A stretch of 16,350 bases of DNA from CAZULF01 sp964621215. GTDB lineage: Bacteria > Pseudomonadota > Gammaproteobacteria > UBA1113. The translations under genes were made by a program, and so were the position numbers. The stretch spans positions 1 to 16,350 of the forward strand of contig CAZULF010000045.1 of the NCBI GenBank assembly GCA_964621215.1, in the 5' to 3' direction. This document shows, piece by piece, positions 7,884 through 16,200 of the stretch. A model generated the notes under the pieces. That model worked only from the letters and a program-made list of their open reading frames with translations. It had not been told where the DNA came from and made no database searches. The number at the start of each line of letters is the position of its first letter. Positions within the stretch are counted from its first letter, which is position 1.

Positions 7884-7992
7884 TTCTTTCTCCTCATATA
7901 AATAAGAGACGAACATAGGCAGCCCACAAAAAGCCATATTAAGGGAGGCAATATTACACAAATCTTAAGAGCTGGCATGTCTTACGGGACGA

Positions 7993-8020
7993 ATTCTACC
8001 ATATTTATTGTACAGTGCAA
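7993..8020 (-). promoter_or_regulatory. Sigma70-type promoter for the SAHH-like/kinase unit
   Basis: Read on the minus strand, TTGCAC (8015-8020) is followed by a 16-base spacer and TAGAAT (7993-7998), with a TGn extension directly before the -10. Transcription from here would give a leader of roughly 100 bases before the ATG at 7883. No other minus-strand promoter in the gap looks better. Confidence 0.55.
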
Positions 8021-8163
8021 AATTTGAATGATTCTGATATTAGGGAGGTGAGGGGGCTGTATAGCTAAAAGAGAGTGGGTATAAAAGGAATACTAAAACA
8101 AAAGCCATTTCCCGACTTGACCTGGATGAATAAAGAGTATACAGTACGCCTTCTTGAACGAGA

Positions 8164-8191
8164 TTAACTCTTCGTAAACATGCGCTACAAT
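8164..8191 (+). promoter_or_regulatory. Candidate promoter of the DEAD-box helicase gene
   Basis: TTAACT (8164-8169), a 16-base spacer and TACAAT (8186-8191) form a plausible sigma70 promoter. It would leave an untranslated leader of about 220 bases. The match is only moderate, and other A+T-rich -10 candidates exist nearby. Confidence 0.3.
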
Positions 8192-8259
8192 ATTAAATTG
8201 TCTATATATTTCAATGAATTAATGGTTGAAATAGCTATCCAGTATTAAATGTTTGGCTT

Positions 8260-8312
8260 AGAGTTTGACCCTTAGTGGCATATTCAGCGATTTTTAAAAT
8301 CGCCTAAACTCT
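8260..8312 (+). promoter_or_regulatory. Nested stem-loop in the helicase leader
   Basis: An outer stem AGAGTTT (8260-8266) with AAACTCT (8306-8312) encloses a perfect inner inverted repeat GCGATTTT/AAAATCGC around one T (8287-8303). It lies about 110 bases before the helicase start. It could be an RNA element or an operator. It matches no riboswitch class that I recognise. Confidence 0.4.
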
Positions 8313-8421
8313 TTGCAAAACGGCACATCCGCCGCACCGAGTTACAGTAAAGCAATCCGCTATATCAATAGCCAGTGCTTTTGGACTGCCTGCATTTAAC
8401 TATTTTGGAAATATAATATAT

Positions 8422-9828
8422 ATGACAGATACAACTATTACTGAACCAACAACACCTTCGTTTGCTGATTTAGGCTTGCCGACTTTTTTAGTTGGTTCGC
8501 TTGAGCGTATGCAAATCACCGTGCCTAGTGCGGTTCAAGCAGGATCGATTCCGCCAGCATTGACAGGCAGCGATATTATCGCTTCCGCCCAAACCGGTTC
8601 AGGTAAGACAATTGCTTATCTTTTACCGTTATTAATTAATTTAAAAAAATCACCTGACAATCAAGCGATTATCATTTTGCCGACCCGCGAATTAGCGTTG
8701 CAAGTGAATCAAACACTCAATCAAGTGTTGGATGGCACGCCAGGTTTTCGTAGTGTAGTGTTGATTGGGGGTGCGCACATTGGCCGTCAGTTAGATACCT
8801 TACGCAGAAATCCACGCGTGATTATTGGTACGCCAGGTCGGATTTGTGATCACCTTGAGCGTCGTAGTTTAAAGCTACAAACTACCAGCTTTTTAGTCTT
8901 AGATGAAATGGATCGTATGTTAGATATGGGATTCAGTGATGAACTTAACCGTATCGTGCAAGATATGCCGAAAGAGCGTCAAACGTTTATGTTTTCAGCA
9001 ACACTCGCGCCTAACGTAGAACGATTAGCACAAAAATATTTGAAAAACCCACAACGTATTGCCATTGGTTCAGCTTTGCAAGCCGCTAAAGAAATTAAAC
9101 AAGAAGTGTTTCATACTTCACCTGGCGAGAAATTTTCACATCTGCTGAATGAATTAGATAAGCGCGAAGGTTCTATCCTGATTTTCGTGAAAACCAAACG
9201 TGGAGCAGATCAATTAGCGATTAAATTACGCGGCAAAGATCACAGCGCTGATGCGATTCATGGTGATTTACAACAACGTAAACGTGAGCAAGTTATTTTA
9301 GCTTTCCGTAAACAACAAAATCGTATTTTGGTGGCTACCGATGTGGCCGCGCGTGGTTTGGATGTGCCGCATATTCAGCACGTGATTAACTTTGATTTAC
9401 CGCATGGTCCTGAAGATTATATTCACCGTATTGGCCGAACTGGTCGAGCAGGTGCGACCGGTAGTGCGTTATCGTTTATTGCGCCTGAAGATGCGCGTAA
9501 CTGGCGTATTATTCATAACTATATGAATCCGAATGAAGCGCGTGGTTCCAACAAATCATCACCTTCACGTGGTCGTCCCAATAATTCACGTCCAAGCAAT
9601 AGTCGTGGTGGCGCACGTTCAGGTGGGCGTCGTTTTGAAGGTGCGGGTCGTTCTGAGGGTGCTCGCTCGTGTGCTAGTCGCTTTGAAGGTGCTCGTTCAG
9701 GCGCTGGGCGTTCTGAGGGTTCACGTTCAGGCACTGGGCGTCCTGGTGGTGCTCGTCCAGCAGCGCGTCGTCCTGCACGCTCAGCACCGCCTAGTTTTAG
9801 CCGTACTCAGCGCGATAAGAGATCGTAA
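8422..9828 (+). CDS. DEAD-box family ATP-dependent RNA helicase with Arg/Gly-rich tail
   Basis: The protein (468 residues) should use ATP to remodel structured RNA, in ribosome assembly or mRNA turnover. It belongs to the RhlE/DeaD-like bacterial group, and I cannot choose a member. Helicase motifs are the Q-motif region (about 14-39), motif I AQTGSGKT (56-63), Ia PTRELALQ, Ib TPGR, motif II DEMD (161-164), SAT (192-194), ATDVAARGLD and HRIGRTGRAG (335-344). Motif II has Met where the family usually has Ala. After about residue 372 the protein becomes a basic, low-complexity RNA-binding tail with 10-residue tandem repeats. The start at 8422 has only a weak TGGA site, but the protein begins where relatives begin, just before the Q motif. 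A long structured leader precedes it. Confidence 0.95.
   Translation: MTDTTITEPTTPSFADLGLPTFLVGSLERMQITVPSAVQAGSIPPALTGSDIIASAQTGSGKTIAYLLPLLINLKKSPDNQAIIILPTRELALQVNQTLNQVLDGTPGFRSVVLIGGAHIGRQLDTLRRNPRVIIGTPGRICDHLERRSLKLQTTSFLVLDEMDRMLDMGFSDELNRIVQDMPKERQTFMFSATLAPNVERLAQKYLKNPQRIAIGSALQAAKEIKQEVFHTSPGEKFSHLLNELDKREGSILIFVKTKRGADQLAIKLRGKDHSADAIHGDLQQRKREQVILAFRKQQNRILVATDVAARGLDVPHIQHVINFDLPHGPEDYIHRIGRTGRAGATGSALSFIAPEDARNWRIIHNYMNPNEARGSNKSSPSRGRPNNSRPSNSRGGARSGGRRFEGAGRSEGARSCASRFEGARSGAGRSEGSRSGTGRPGGARPAARRPARSAPPSFSRTQRDKRS
9610..9777 (+). repeat. In-frame tandem repeat encoding 10-residue Arg/Gly units
   Basis: Residues 397-452 of the helicase read as consecutive units of the form G-A-R-S-x-x-x-R-x-E. 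They are GARSGGRRFE, a shortened GAGRSE, GARSCASRFE, GARSGAGRSE, GSRSGTGRPG and GARPAARRPA. At DNA level these are imperfect 30-base units, one shortened by 12 bases. Such arrays change length easily by slippage or recombination without breaking the frame. Confidence 0.85.
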
Positions 9829-9861
9829 TTCCCTCTTTCTTTATTGCTCTGTGCTTCAATG

Positions 9862-9918
9862 TTGTCATCCCGCTTCAATGTCGAGGCTCGGGATGACAAT
9901 GTCGAGGCTCGGGATGAT
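9862..9918. repeat. Inverted and direct repeat cluster between convergent genes
   Basis: An 11-bp inverted repeat, TTGTCATCCCG (9862-9872) and CGGGATGACAA (9889-9899), overlaps a 21-base tandem direct repeat (9877-9897 and 9898-9918) with one mismatch. The GTCATCCCG/CGGGATGAC core resembles the dispersed palindromes common in this kind of genome. It fills most of the 103-base gap between the helicase and tex stop codons and could help end transcription from both sides. Confidence 0.8.
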
Positions 9919-9931
9919 AATCTTGGCGAGT

Positions 9932-12271
9932 CTACGCCTTCTCTTTCAACTTCGCTAATGCATCGGCAAACGCACTGCCCATGATCGATTCTTCTTTCGA
10001 TTTTACTGGGGCGACAGGTTTTGATGCCGGCGCGGCAGATATTTTTTTCTTTTGTTCATGATGTGGTTTAGCCGCAGGTTGAGCGGATGTCTTTTCCGCG
10101 CGATCTTCCAAACGCATGGTGAGCGCAATGCGTTTGCGTGCGACATCGACTTCTAACACTTTCACTGTCACGATATCACCAGCCTTCACTACACTTCTGG
10201 GGTCTTCCACATATTTGTTAGCCAAAGCAGAAATATGTACTAAACCATCTTGATGTACACCGATATCAACAAACGCGCCGAAGTTAGTGACGTTGGTCAC
10301 AACACCTTCTAAAATCATATCTGGTTTCAGATCGGCTAACGTTTCAACGCCATCTTTAAACGTCGCAGTTTTAAATTCAGGACGTGGATCGCGACCGGGT
10401 TTATCCAATTCGGCAATGATATCAGTGACAGTAGGAATACCCACTTTGTCATCGATAAAATCTTTTGGATTTAAAGTGCGTAAAAAGGCGGTGTCGCCGA
10501 TAATGCTTTTCATTTCACGACAGGCTTTGGCAATAATGCGCTCTACAACAGGATAGCTTTCCGGGTGAACTGCTGAAGCATCCAATGGATTATCACCATT
10601 ACTAATGCGTAAAAATCCGGCGGCTTGTTCGAAAGTTTTGTCACCTAAACGGGTTACTTTTAACAATTGTTGGCGATTTTTAAATGCACCATGCGTATCA
10701 CGAAACTCAACAATATTACGTGCAATCGTTTCATTCAAACCAGACACCCGCGCCAGTAACGCAACGGACGCGGTATTTAAATCGACACCGACCGCATTCA
10801 CGCAATCCTCAACAATATTATCCAGATTACGTGCTAATTGCGTTTGGTTTACATCATGTTGATATTGACCTACGCCAATCGCTTTTGGCTCAATCTTCAC
10901 TAGTTCAGCTAAGGGGTCTTGTAAACGACGAGCAATAGACACTGCGCCACGATACGATACATCCAAATCAGGAAATTCAGCAGCGGCTAAGGCAGAAGCG
11001 GAATACACTGATGCACCTGCTTCAGATACCACAATTTTTGTCATTTTTAATTCAGGATGTTTCTTTATCAATTCAGCGGCAAGTTGATCAGTCTCACGCG
11101 AAGCGGTGCCATTACCAATACTGATTAAATCAACATGATGTTTTTTACATAGTTCAGCTAAGCTCTTAAGCGATGCATCCCATTGCTTTTGTGGTGGGTG
11201 CGGGTAAATCACAGCATAATCAAGTAATTTGCCGGTGCTATCTACCACAGCGACTTTCACGCCGGTGCGTAAACCAGGATCTAATCCCATAGTGCTGCGC
11301 ATGCCGGCCGGCGCTGCCAATAATAAATCACGCAGATTCATACCGAATACACGAATGGCTTCGGTCTCAGCTGTTTCACGAATTTTATTAATTAATTCCA
11401 ATTCTAATTGCGGTTGTAATTTTACTTTCCAAGTCCAGCGCACGGTATCAATCAACCAAGCATCAGCAGGATAATTCGTGCGAGCCGTTGCGTTAATCTG
11501 TGTGTGTTTGGCAATCAAAAATTCGCAATGATTAAAACTACGATCTTCGGGCTCTTCAATAGCCACTGCGAGTGTTAAAATGCCTTCACGACGGCCACGT
11601 AAAATAGCTAGTACACGATGCGAAGGAATTTTTTTAATGGCTTCGCTGAAATCGTAATAGTCTGTAAATTTCTGACCTTCCGTTTCTTTTCCAGAGACGA
11701 CTTTACTAGTGACTTTCGCATTTTCCCATAAATAATCACGTAAAATTCCTAGCAATGCAGCATCTTCAGCAAAACGTTCCATTAAAATTTGACGAGCACC
11801 ATCAAGCACTGCTTTCACATCAGCAAAGCCTTTTTCAGCATCAATATAAGTTCCAGCTTGTTGTTCTGGGTTGAGTGAGGCGTCTTGCCATAAAGCCAGG
11901 GCTAATGGTTCAATGCCTGCTTCGCGTGCGATCTGAGCTTTGGTACGGCGTTTGGGTTTATAAGGTAGGTATAAATCTTCTAATCGGGTTTTATTGTCAG
12001 CAGCTAAAATTTCTTTTTCTAATTCGGGAGTTAATTTTTCTTGTTCACGAATGCTTTTTAGGATAACTTCGCGCCGTTCTTCCAGTTCACGTAGATAATG
12101 CAGGCGCTCTTCCAAATTGCGTAATTGAGTATCATCAAGATTATTGGTGGCTTCTTTACGATAGCGTGCAATAAAGGGCACGGTAGCTCCCTCGTCCAAT
12201 AACCCAATGGCAGCAATAACCTGGGTGGGTTTAATGGAGAGTTCAGTCGCAATTCGTTGTATAATATCCAT
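9932..12271 (-). CDS. tex: Tex-family RNA-binding transcriptional accessory protein
   Basis: Tex is a conserved cytoplasmic nucleic-acid-binding protein related to eukaryotic Spt6 and linked to transcription and RNA metabolism. The 779-residue product matches family length (E. coli YhgF about 773). The N-terminal helical region includes EGATVPFIARYRKEAT (27-42). Next come a YqgF/RNase H-like domain with MGLDPGLRTGVKVA (328-341), helix-hairpin-helix motifs (about 495-555) and an S1 domain (about 650-720) with EGVVTNVTNFGAFVDIG. The tail is Lys/Ala/Pro-rich. The frame extends upstream to a TTG at 12328, but MDIIQRIATEL at 12271 is the family start and has a moderate AAGAGA site 7 bases upstream. 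Confidence 0.97.
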   Translation of the reverse strand: MDIIQRIATELSIKPTQVIAAIGLLDEGATVPFIARYRKEATNNLDDTQLRNLEERLHYLRELEERREVILKSIREQEKLTPELEKEILAADNKTRLEDLYLPYKPKRRTKAQIAREAGIEPLALALWQDASLNPEQQAGTYIDAEKGFADVKAVLDGARQILMERFAEDAALLGILRDYLWENAKVTSKVVSGKETEGQKFTDYYDFSEAIKKIPSHRVLAILRGRREGILTLAVAIEEPEDRSFNHCEFLIAKHTQINATARTNYPADAWLIDTVRWTWKVKLQPQLELELINKIRETAETEAIRVFGMNLRDLLLAAPAGMRSTMGLDPGLRTGVKVAVVDSTGKLLDYAVIYPHPPQKQWDASLKSLAELCKKHHVDLISIGNGTASRETDQLAAELIKKHPELKMTKIVVSEAGASVYSASALAAAEFPDLDVSYRGAVSIARRLQDPLAELVKIEPKAIGVGQYQHDVNQTQLARNLDNIVEDCVNAVGVDLNTASVALLARVSGLNETIARNIVEFRDTHGAFKNRQQLLKVTRLGDKTFEQAAGFLRISNGDNPLDASAVHPESYPVVERIIAKACREMKSIIGDTAFLRTLNPKDFIDDKVGIPTVTDIIAELDKPGRDPRPEFKTATFKDGVETLADLKPDMILEGVVTNVTNFGAFVDIGVHQDGLVHISALANKYVEDPRSVVKAGDIVTVKVLEVDVARKRIALTMRLEDRAEKTSAQPAAKPHHEQKKKISAAPASKPVAPVKSKEESIMGSAFADALAKLKEKA

Positions 12272-12299
12272 TACATATTCTCTTACATAGTAGTTTTTA

Positions 12300-12328
12300 T
12301 TTGTAAATCCGGTTGCGCTCATTGGCAA
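12300..12328 (-). promoter_or_regulatory. Candidate tex promoter
   Basis: Read on the minus strand, TTGCCA (12323-12328), a 17-base spacer and TACAAA (12300-12305) form a good -35 and a fair -10. Transcription would start about 20 bases before the tex ATG. This agrees with the start at 12271 and excludes the longer frame. Confidence 0.5.
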
Positions 12329-12330
12329 CT

Positions 12331-12339
12331 TGCTCTAAT
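12331..12339 (+). promoter_or_regulatory. Candidate extended -10 for the lipoprotein gene
   Basis: TGC followed by TCTAAT (12334-12339) resembles an extended -10. A weak TTGCGC lies 15 bases upstream. It sits in the 106-base divergent gap and partly overlaps the tex promoter region. Confidence 0.3.
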
Positions 12340-12377
12340 GTACCAATTGAAGGGGTCGCGGATTAACGAGGAAATAA

Positions 12378-13121
12378 ATGAGCAAAAAACTATCATTTCT
12401 TGCTGTATATTTGGCTAGCGTATTGCTATTTGGTTGTGCTGTCAAGCCAAATACGGAGCTACCTTTGACAGGAATTATGACCTCAAATCAGCAAGCTATG
12501 CCTAATTTTGATTCTATTTCCGTGAGAGGGCCTTATGATGTCTTCGTCAACGTTAAATCTAATTATTACAATACCAGTTCGGTGACGATTAGCGGTGATT
12601 CAGGATTAGTAAACTATACCCATTATTTTGTGAAAAATAAGGCACTGACGATCTTTATTGACCCCGATTATCTTTATAATCCCTATGTGCATGCCAAAGT
12701 AACGGTTGAAGTCCCCTCTATTAGACGAGTGTATTTAAATGGTGGGGCAACCATCAATGTACAGAATATCAATACGCCGCATTTCCAAATAAAAATGAAG
12801 GAAACTGGTACAGCAATCGTTGCGGGTTCAGCTACACGGTTTGATGCAACCTTGATGGGTAATTCAACACTGGATGCTAAGTGCTTGAAAGCAGATGCTA
12901 TTTTTGTAAATACCACCGGATATTCGCAAGCAGCAGTGTTAGGTTCATCGGGTGTGAGTGGTCTAGCAGCAGATCACAGCAATATTTATTATTACAGCAC
13001 ACCCGATATGACTGAACCCTATCAACGTCAATCAGGCTCGATGATGCGAATGGAAGGGATTTTGCCGGCAAATCCACCTAACACCAGCACGGTGCAAGTG
13101 CATAGTAATGATTATAAATAA
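12378..13121 (+). CDS. Putative lipoprotein with DUF2807 (GIN-type) domain
   Basis: The product has 247 residues. It starts with a short Lys-containing n-region and a hydrophobic stretch ending in LLFGC, so Cys20 is a likely lipidation site. Ala at +2 would favour the outer membrane in gammaproteobacteria. The body, from FDSISVRGPYDVFVNV onward, has alternating beta-strand patterns (VTVEVPSIRRVYLNGGATINVQ, then GTAIVAGSATRFDATLMGNSTLDA) typical of the beta-helical DUF2807/GIN domain. No enzyme activity is known to me for that domain. The tail is polar. The ATG is preceded by GAGGA 6 bases upstream. It is divergent from tex and is followed after 137 bases by the giant reading frame on the same strand. 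Confidence 0.82.
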   Translation: MSKKLSFLAVYLASVLLFGCAVKPNTELPLTGIMTSNQQAMPNFDSISVRGPYDVFVNVKSNYYNTSSVTISGDSGLVNYTHYFVKNKALTIFIDPDYLYNPYVHAKVTVEVPSIRRVYLNGGATINVQNINTPHFQIKMKETGTAIVAGSATRFDATLMGNSTLDAKCLKADAIFVNTTGYSQAAVLGSSGVSGLAADHSNIYYYSTPDMTEPYQRQSGSMMRMEGILPANPPNTSTVQVHSNDYK

Positions 13122-13204
13122 AATAATAGCTGTATTTATGTTATTGATTTTTTTATTCATATTCACTGAGAGGACTGCAAATAGCTTTTTTAAAACCAAT
13201 TCGT

Positions 13205-13210
13205 TATAAT
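13205..13210 (+). promoter_or_regulatory. Consensus -10 hexamer before the large effector-like gene
   Basis: A perfect TATAAT lies 49 bases before the ATG at 13259. No good -35 is seen at 16-18 bases upstream (TAGCTT at 13182-13187 is poor), so an activator may be needed if this is a real promoter. Confidence 0.4.
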
Positions 13211-13258
13211 ATTTCAGTACAACCACAACAATGACTATTATGGACGAAGGAAGAAATA

Positions 13259-16200
13259 ATGTCACATCGGGAACTTGCACGGATACTTGATGAGCGCCTT
13301 GAAAATATATTACCCGAGGTGGATCCCGTTAGTACTTATGAAGCAGCAATTGCTTCTCTTTGTAAATACAGCAAAGTAGATGTTCCTGATCAATTTAAAA
13401 ATATTATCCAACAGCTTCACCTGGGTGCGGCTTGGTTTAACCGAGAAATTCTATTTAAATTACGAGACGAACGCAAGCCTTTAATTATCGATGACTCAAA
13501 TGAGTGTTGGAACTCTATAAAAAAAATTATTTCAGAGTTAAAAAATTTGTTGGTGCAACTGAATAATCAATCTACGGAATGGAACCAAACTCGGCAAGCC
13601 TTATTAGGGCTGATAAATTACTATGAAGAATTTATAAAAACTATCTGTGATGGTACGGTTAAAAAACGGACGGAAGCGCTTTCAAATTATTTTTCGGTCT
13701 ACGTTGATGGATTAGGTTGGCGTTTAGCACGAGGACATACACATGCATTCTTAGAGCAATATATAGAAAGCTCCAGTGAAAGAGGAGGGTTTTCGCCATA
13801 TAGTGGGATGTACTTTTCACAATCAAACGATATAGCTTCCGAAATGTTTCTTAATGCTATAGATAAACAACTTGATCTGGGTTTGGTGGCACCCGTTCGA
13901 CTTTTAGTAATTCGTGGAGCGAAAACTTCTTCTAATAAATCATTTTTCTCTCAAGTTATAACAGGGGCATTGGGAATCCAAGGAAAGCCTTTGAGTCATT
14001 ATTTAGATCAGGATAAGCCGCCTAAATTAAGCAAAAAAACACAAACAGCGTTAGTGCTATTCAATTTATTATATGCTCCTGGTAACGCAGATGCAGAAGA
14101 TTTTATTGTTACTGAAGAGGTAGACACAGAACCCAGTATCATTAGTATTAGTAACCATCAGATATTAGCCCCAAGTATATTATCTCGTGATAAAGGACAG
14201 GAAAAAGAATTTGTCACAAAATCCTGTTGTGCTATCTATTTGCCCTACTGGGATGAAGAGTTGTGTGAGGAAGAATGCGCCCGATGGCTTTCTTTTACTC
14301 CAGCATTAGGCGGGTTAGCGTGGCTAATTGAAATGACTAAATTACAAAAAACACTGGATTTATTGATGTCTCAAGGGGTTTTAGGCATTGACTCTTTGGT
14401 TTCGTTGGGTCTGGATACCCACAGTTTGAACCCCATGCGTAGAAGATGGCAAGATCTTTATCAGGCGTTAGCCCAGAAGAGTCATTGGGAAGCGGGCGAA
14501 CTAATTCGCGCAGTTGATCCTTATTTAGGAGCATATTATGCTAGAATAAAAGAACTTTATCCTACTTTAAGCGAACAAGAGGCCTGGCTAAGACAAAATG
14601 CTCAAAATTTATTGCTCACATATAATCTGTTAAAGATAGATTTATCTAACATCGTCGCAAGTGAAATACCGATATTAACTTGTAGCGAATGGGAGGCTCT
14701 GCAAAGCCAACCAAAGCTAATCGTTGCTGATGCCATGAAGCAATGGCTAAATTTTATCGATTATGGTTTATATGATGATAGAGTTCAGCAGCAAATTTTA
14801 AGAGTTATTCCCTATTTATTCAGTGATATTGAAGTATTACGTTTTTTTAATTGTACAGGGTTAACCGATGAAAATCTTATATATTTAGGCTCTTTACCGA
14901 AACTAAAAGAAGTAGAAATTACTTTTGCGGAATCAAAAAAACCACAAATAACGATGGATGGTTTAAAACAATTCTTACAAGAGTTCCCATTAATTACCGT
15001 AAAAACCAATTTTTTTACAGATATGAATTTGTTTGGTGAGGTTCCTTTACATAGAATAAAACGGACTCTAGATAAGCATGTTCAAATATCGTCAACTTTG
15101 GATGTTAATCCTGACACCGTATTACCGGGTATTCCATTAGGATTACGAGAAAAATTACTTAGGATCGCTCCCACAGTCGATATTTTTACTGTAGGAAAAG
15201 ACCGTATACGAGCGGCTATCAGCTTTGTAAATGAACAAAATCAACACGCCATATCAGAGCTATCAAAAGAATTAAAATCGAAGAAGAAGGATAAAGGTCC
15301 CAAAAAACCCCAAGAAAGTAGATATCAGATTGATCGACGCAAATTAATTGAAAGAATTCAAGCAGAGCTAGATTCATTCAAACCTGTTAGTGAACTATGT
15401 CAGGCTCTAGAAAAACACTCATTGGAAGGAGAAAATAATTCAAATGGTATATCAAGCACATCCAGTAGTAAAAGCCAGTTTAAATCGACGTCTAAATTAT
15501 CCAGGCATAAAGTTACATCTAGTGTATGTCGACAAGAGAAGAGTGAGTTTAAAGTAGTTGAGTGGGTATTGATAGATAAGTCAGAATTAGAAAAAATAGT
15601 AAAAGGAATAAATAAAATAACATTACTGATAAACGACACCATTTTAGCAGGAATTAGAGCCTTGATATGCCAAAGAGTCAAGGAGCTTCGTGAAAAATTT
15701 GAAAATGAATACATCACGTTGACCACTATATTAGAACCGTTCGAGAATGGTTTTTCCCCAAAGCTGATGCAGGGATTACAAACTCAGCTAAAAGACAGAA
15801 TCAGCAGTCAAGTTCCTCTGGAGATTTCTCAATTTGTCGAAGAAATGGCCAAATTCTACTTGCCATTACAACAGACGCTTAATGAATTGCGCGCGCATTA
15901 TAGTCAAGGGTTAAGTTTGTTGAAGGAGTCTCGTCCAAGACTGCTGGATAAAACGGTTTCGGTAAATTTTCCAGGTATAGCAGGAACACGTTTATTTGAA
16001 GATCCTTTAGTCTTGCAAGAAATTTTAACGACGTTTGTTAAACATAAGGGAACTGCTACAGTAACGCATTTTGGTGATGTGCATTATAAAAAAGATCCTG
16101 CTTTCCCAGGATATGAAATTGCCGCTCGTATGTATGCAAGACTTTGCTTTGGTAGTTTAACTAGCGACAGTTTACTTATCGAAGTATTGAGCGATAAGGG

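Larger units (their letters stand above)
7884..8421. other. Divergent non-coding region of 538 bases
   Basis: No credible gene is visible on either strand, only very short frames. The left part carries the minus-strand promoter. The right part probably holds the promoter and a long leader of the DEAD-box helicase gene, with nested inverted repeats at 8260-8312. A purine-rich GGGAGGTGAGG stretch near 8043 resembles a ribosome-binding site, but no frame of useful length follows it. Confidence 0.6.

Noticed and set aside
7884..7961. Longer SAHH-like protein starting at TTG 7961
   Set aside because: The TTG has no ribosome-binding site, while the ATG at 7883 has GAGGAG at ideal spacing.
7884..8421. 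tRNA, small RNA or known riboswitch in the long gap
   Set aside because: I found no cloverleaf, no conserved riboswitch core and no clear terminator-bounded unit.
9533..9958. Open frame of 141 codons overlapping the helicase tail in another frame
   Set aside because: It is a by-product of the G+C-rich tandem repeat, its product is a low-complexity Val/Leu run, and it has no ribosome-binding site.
12272..12328. Longer Tex protein starting at TTG 12328 or the ATG at 12322
   Set aside because: The extra residues cover the probable tex promoter and do not match the family start MDIIQRI.
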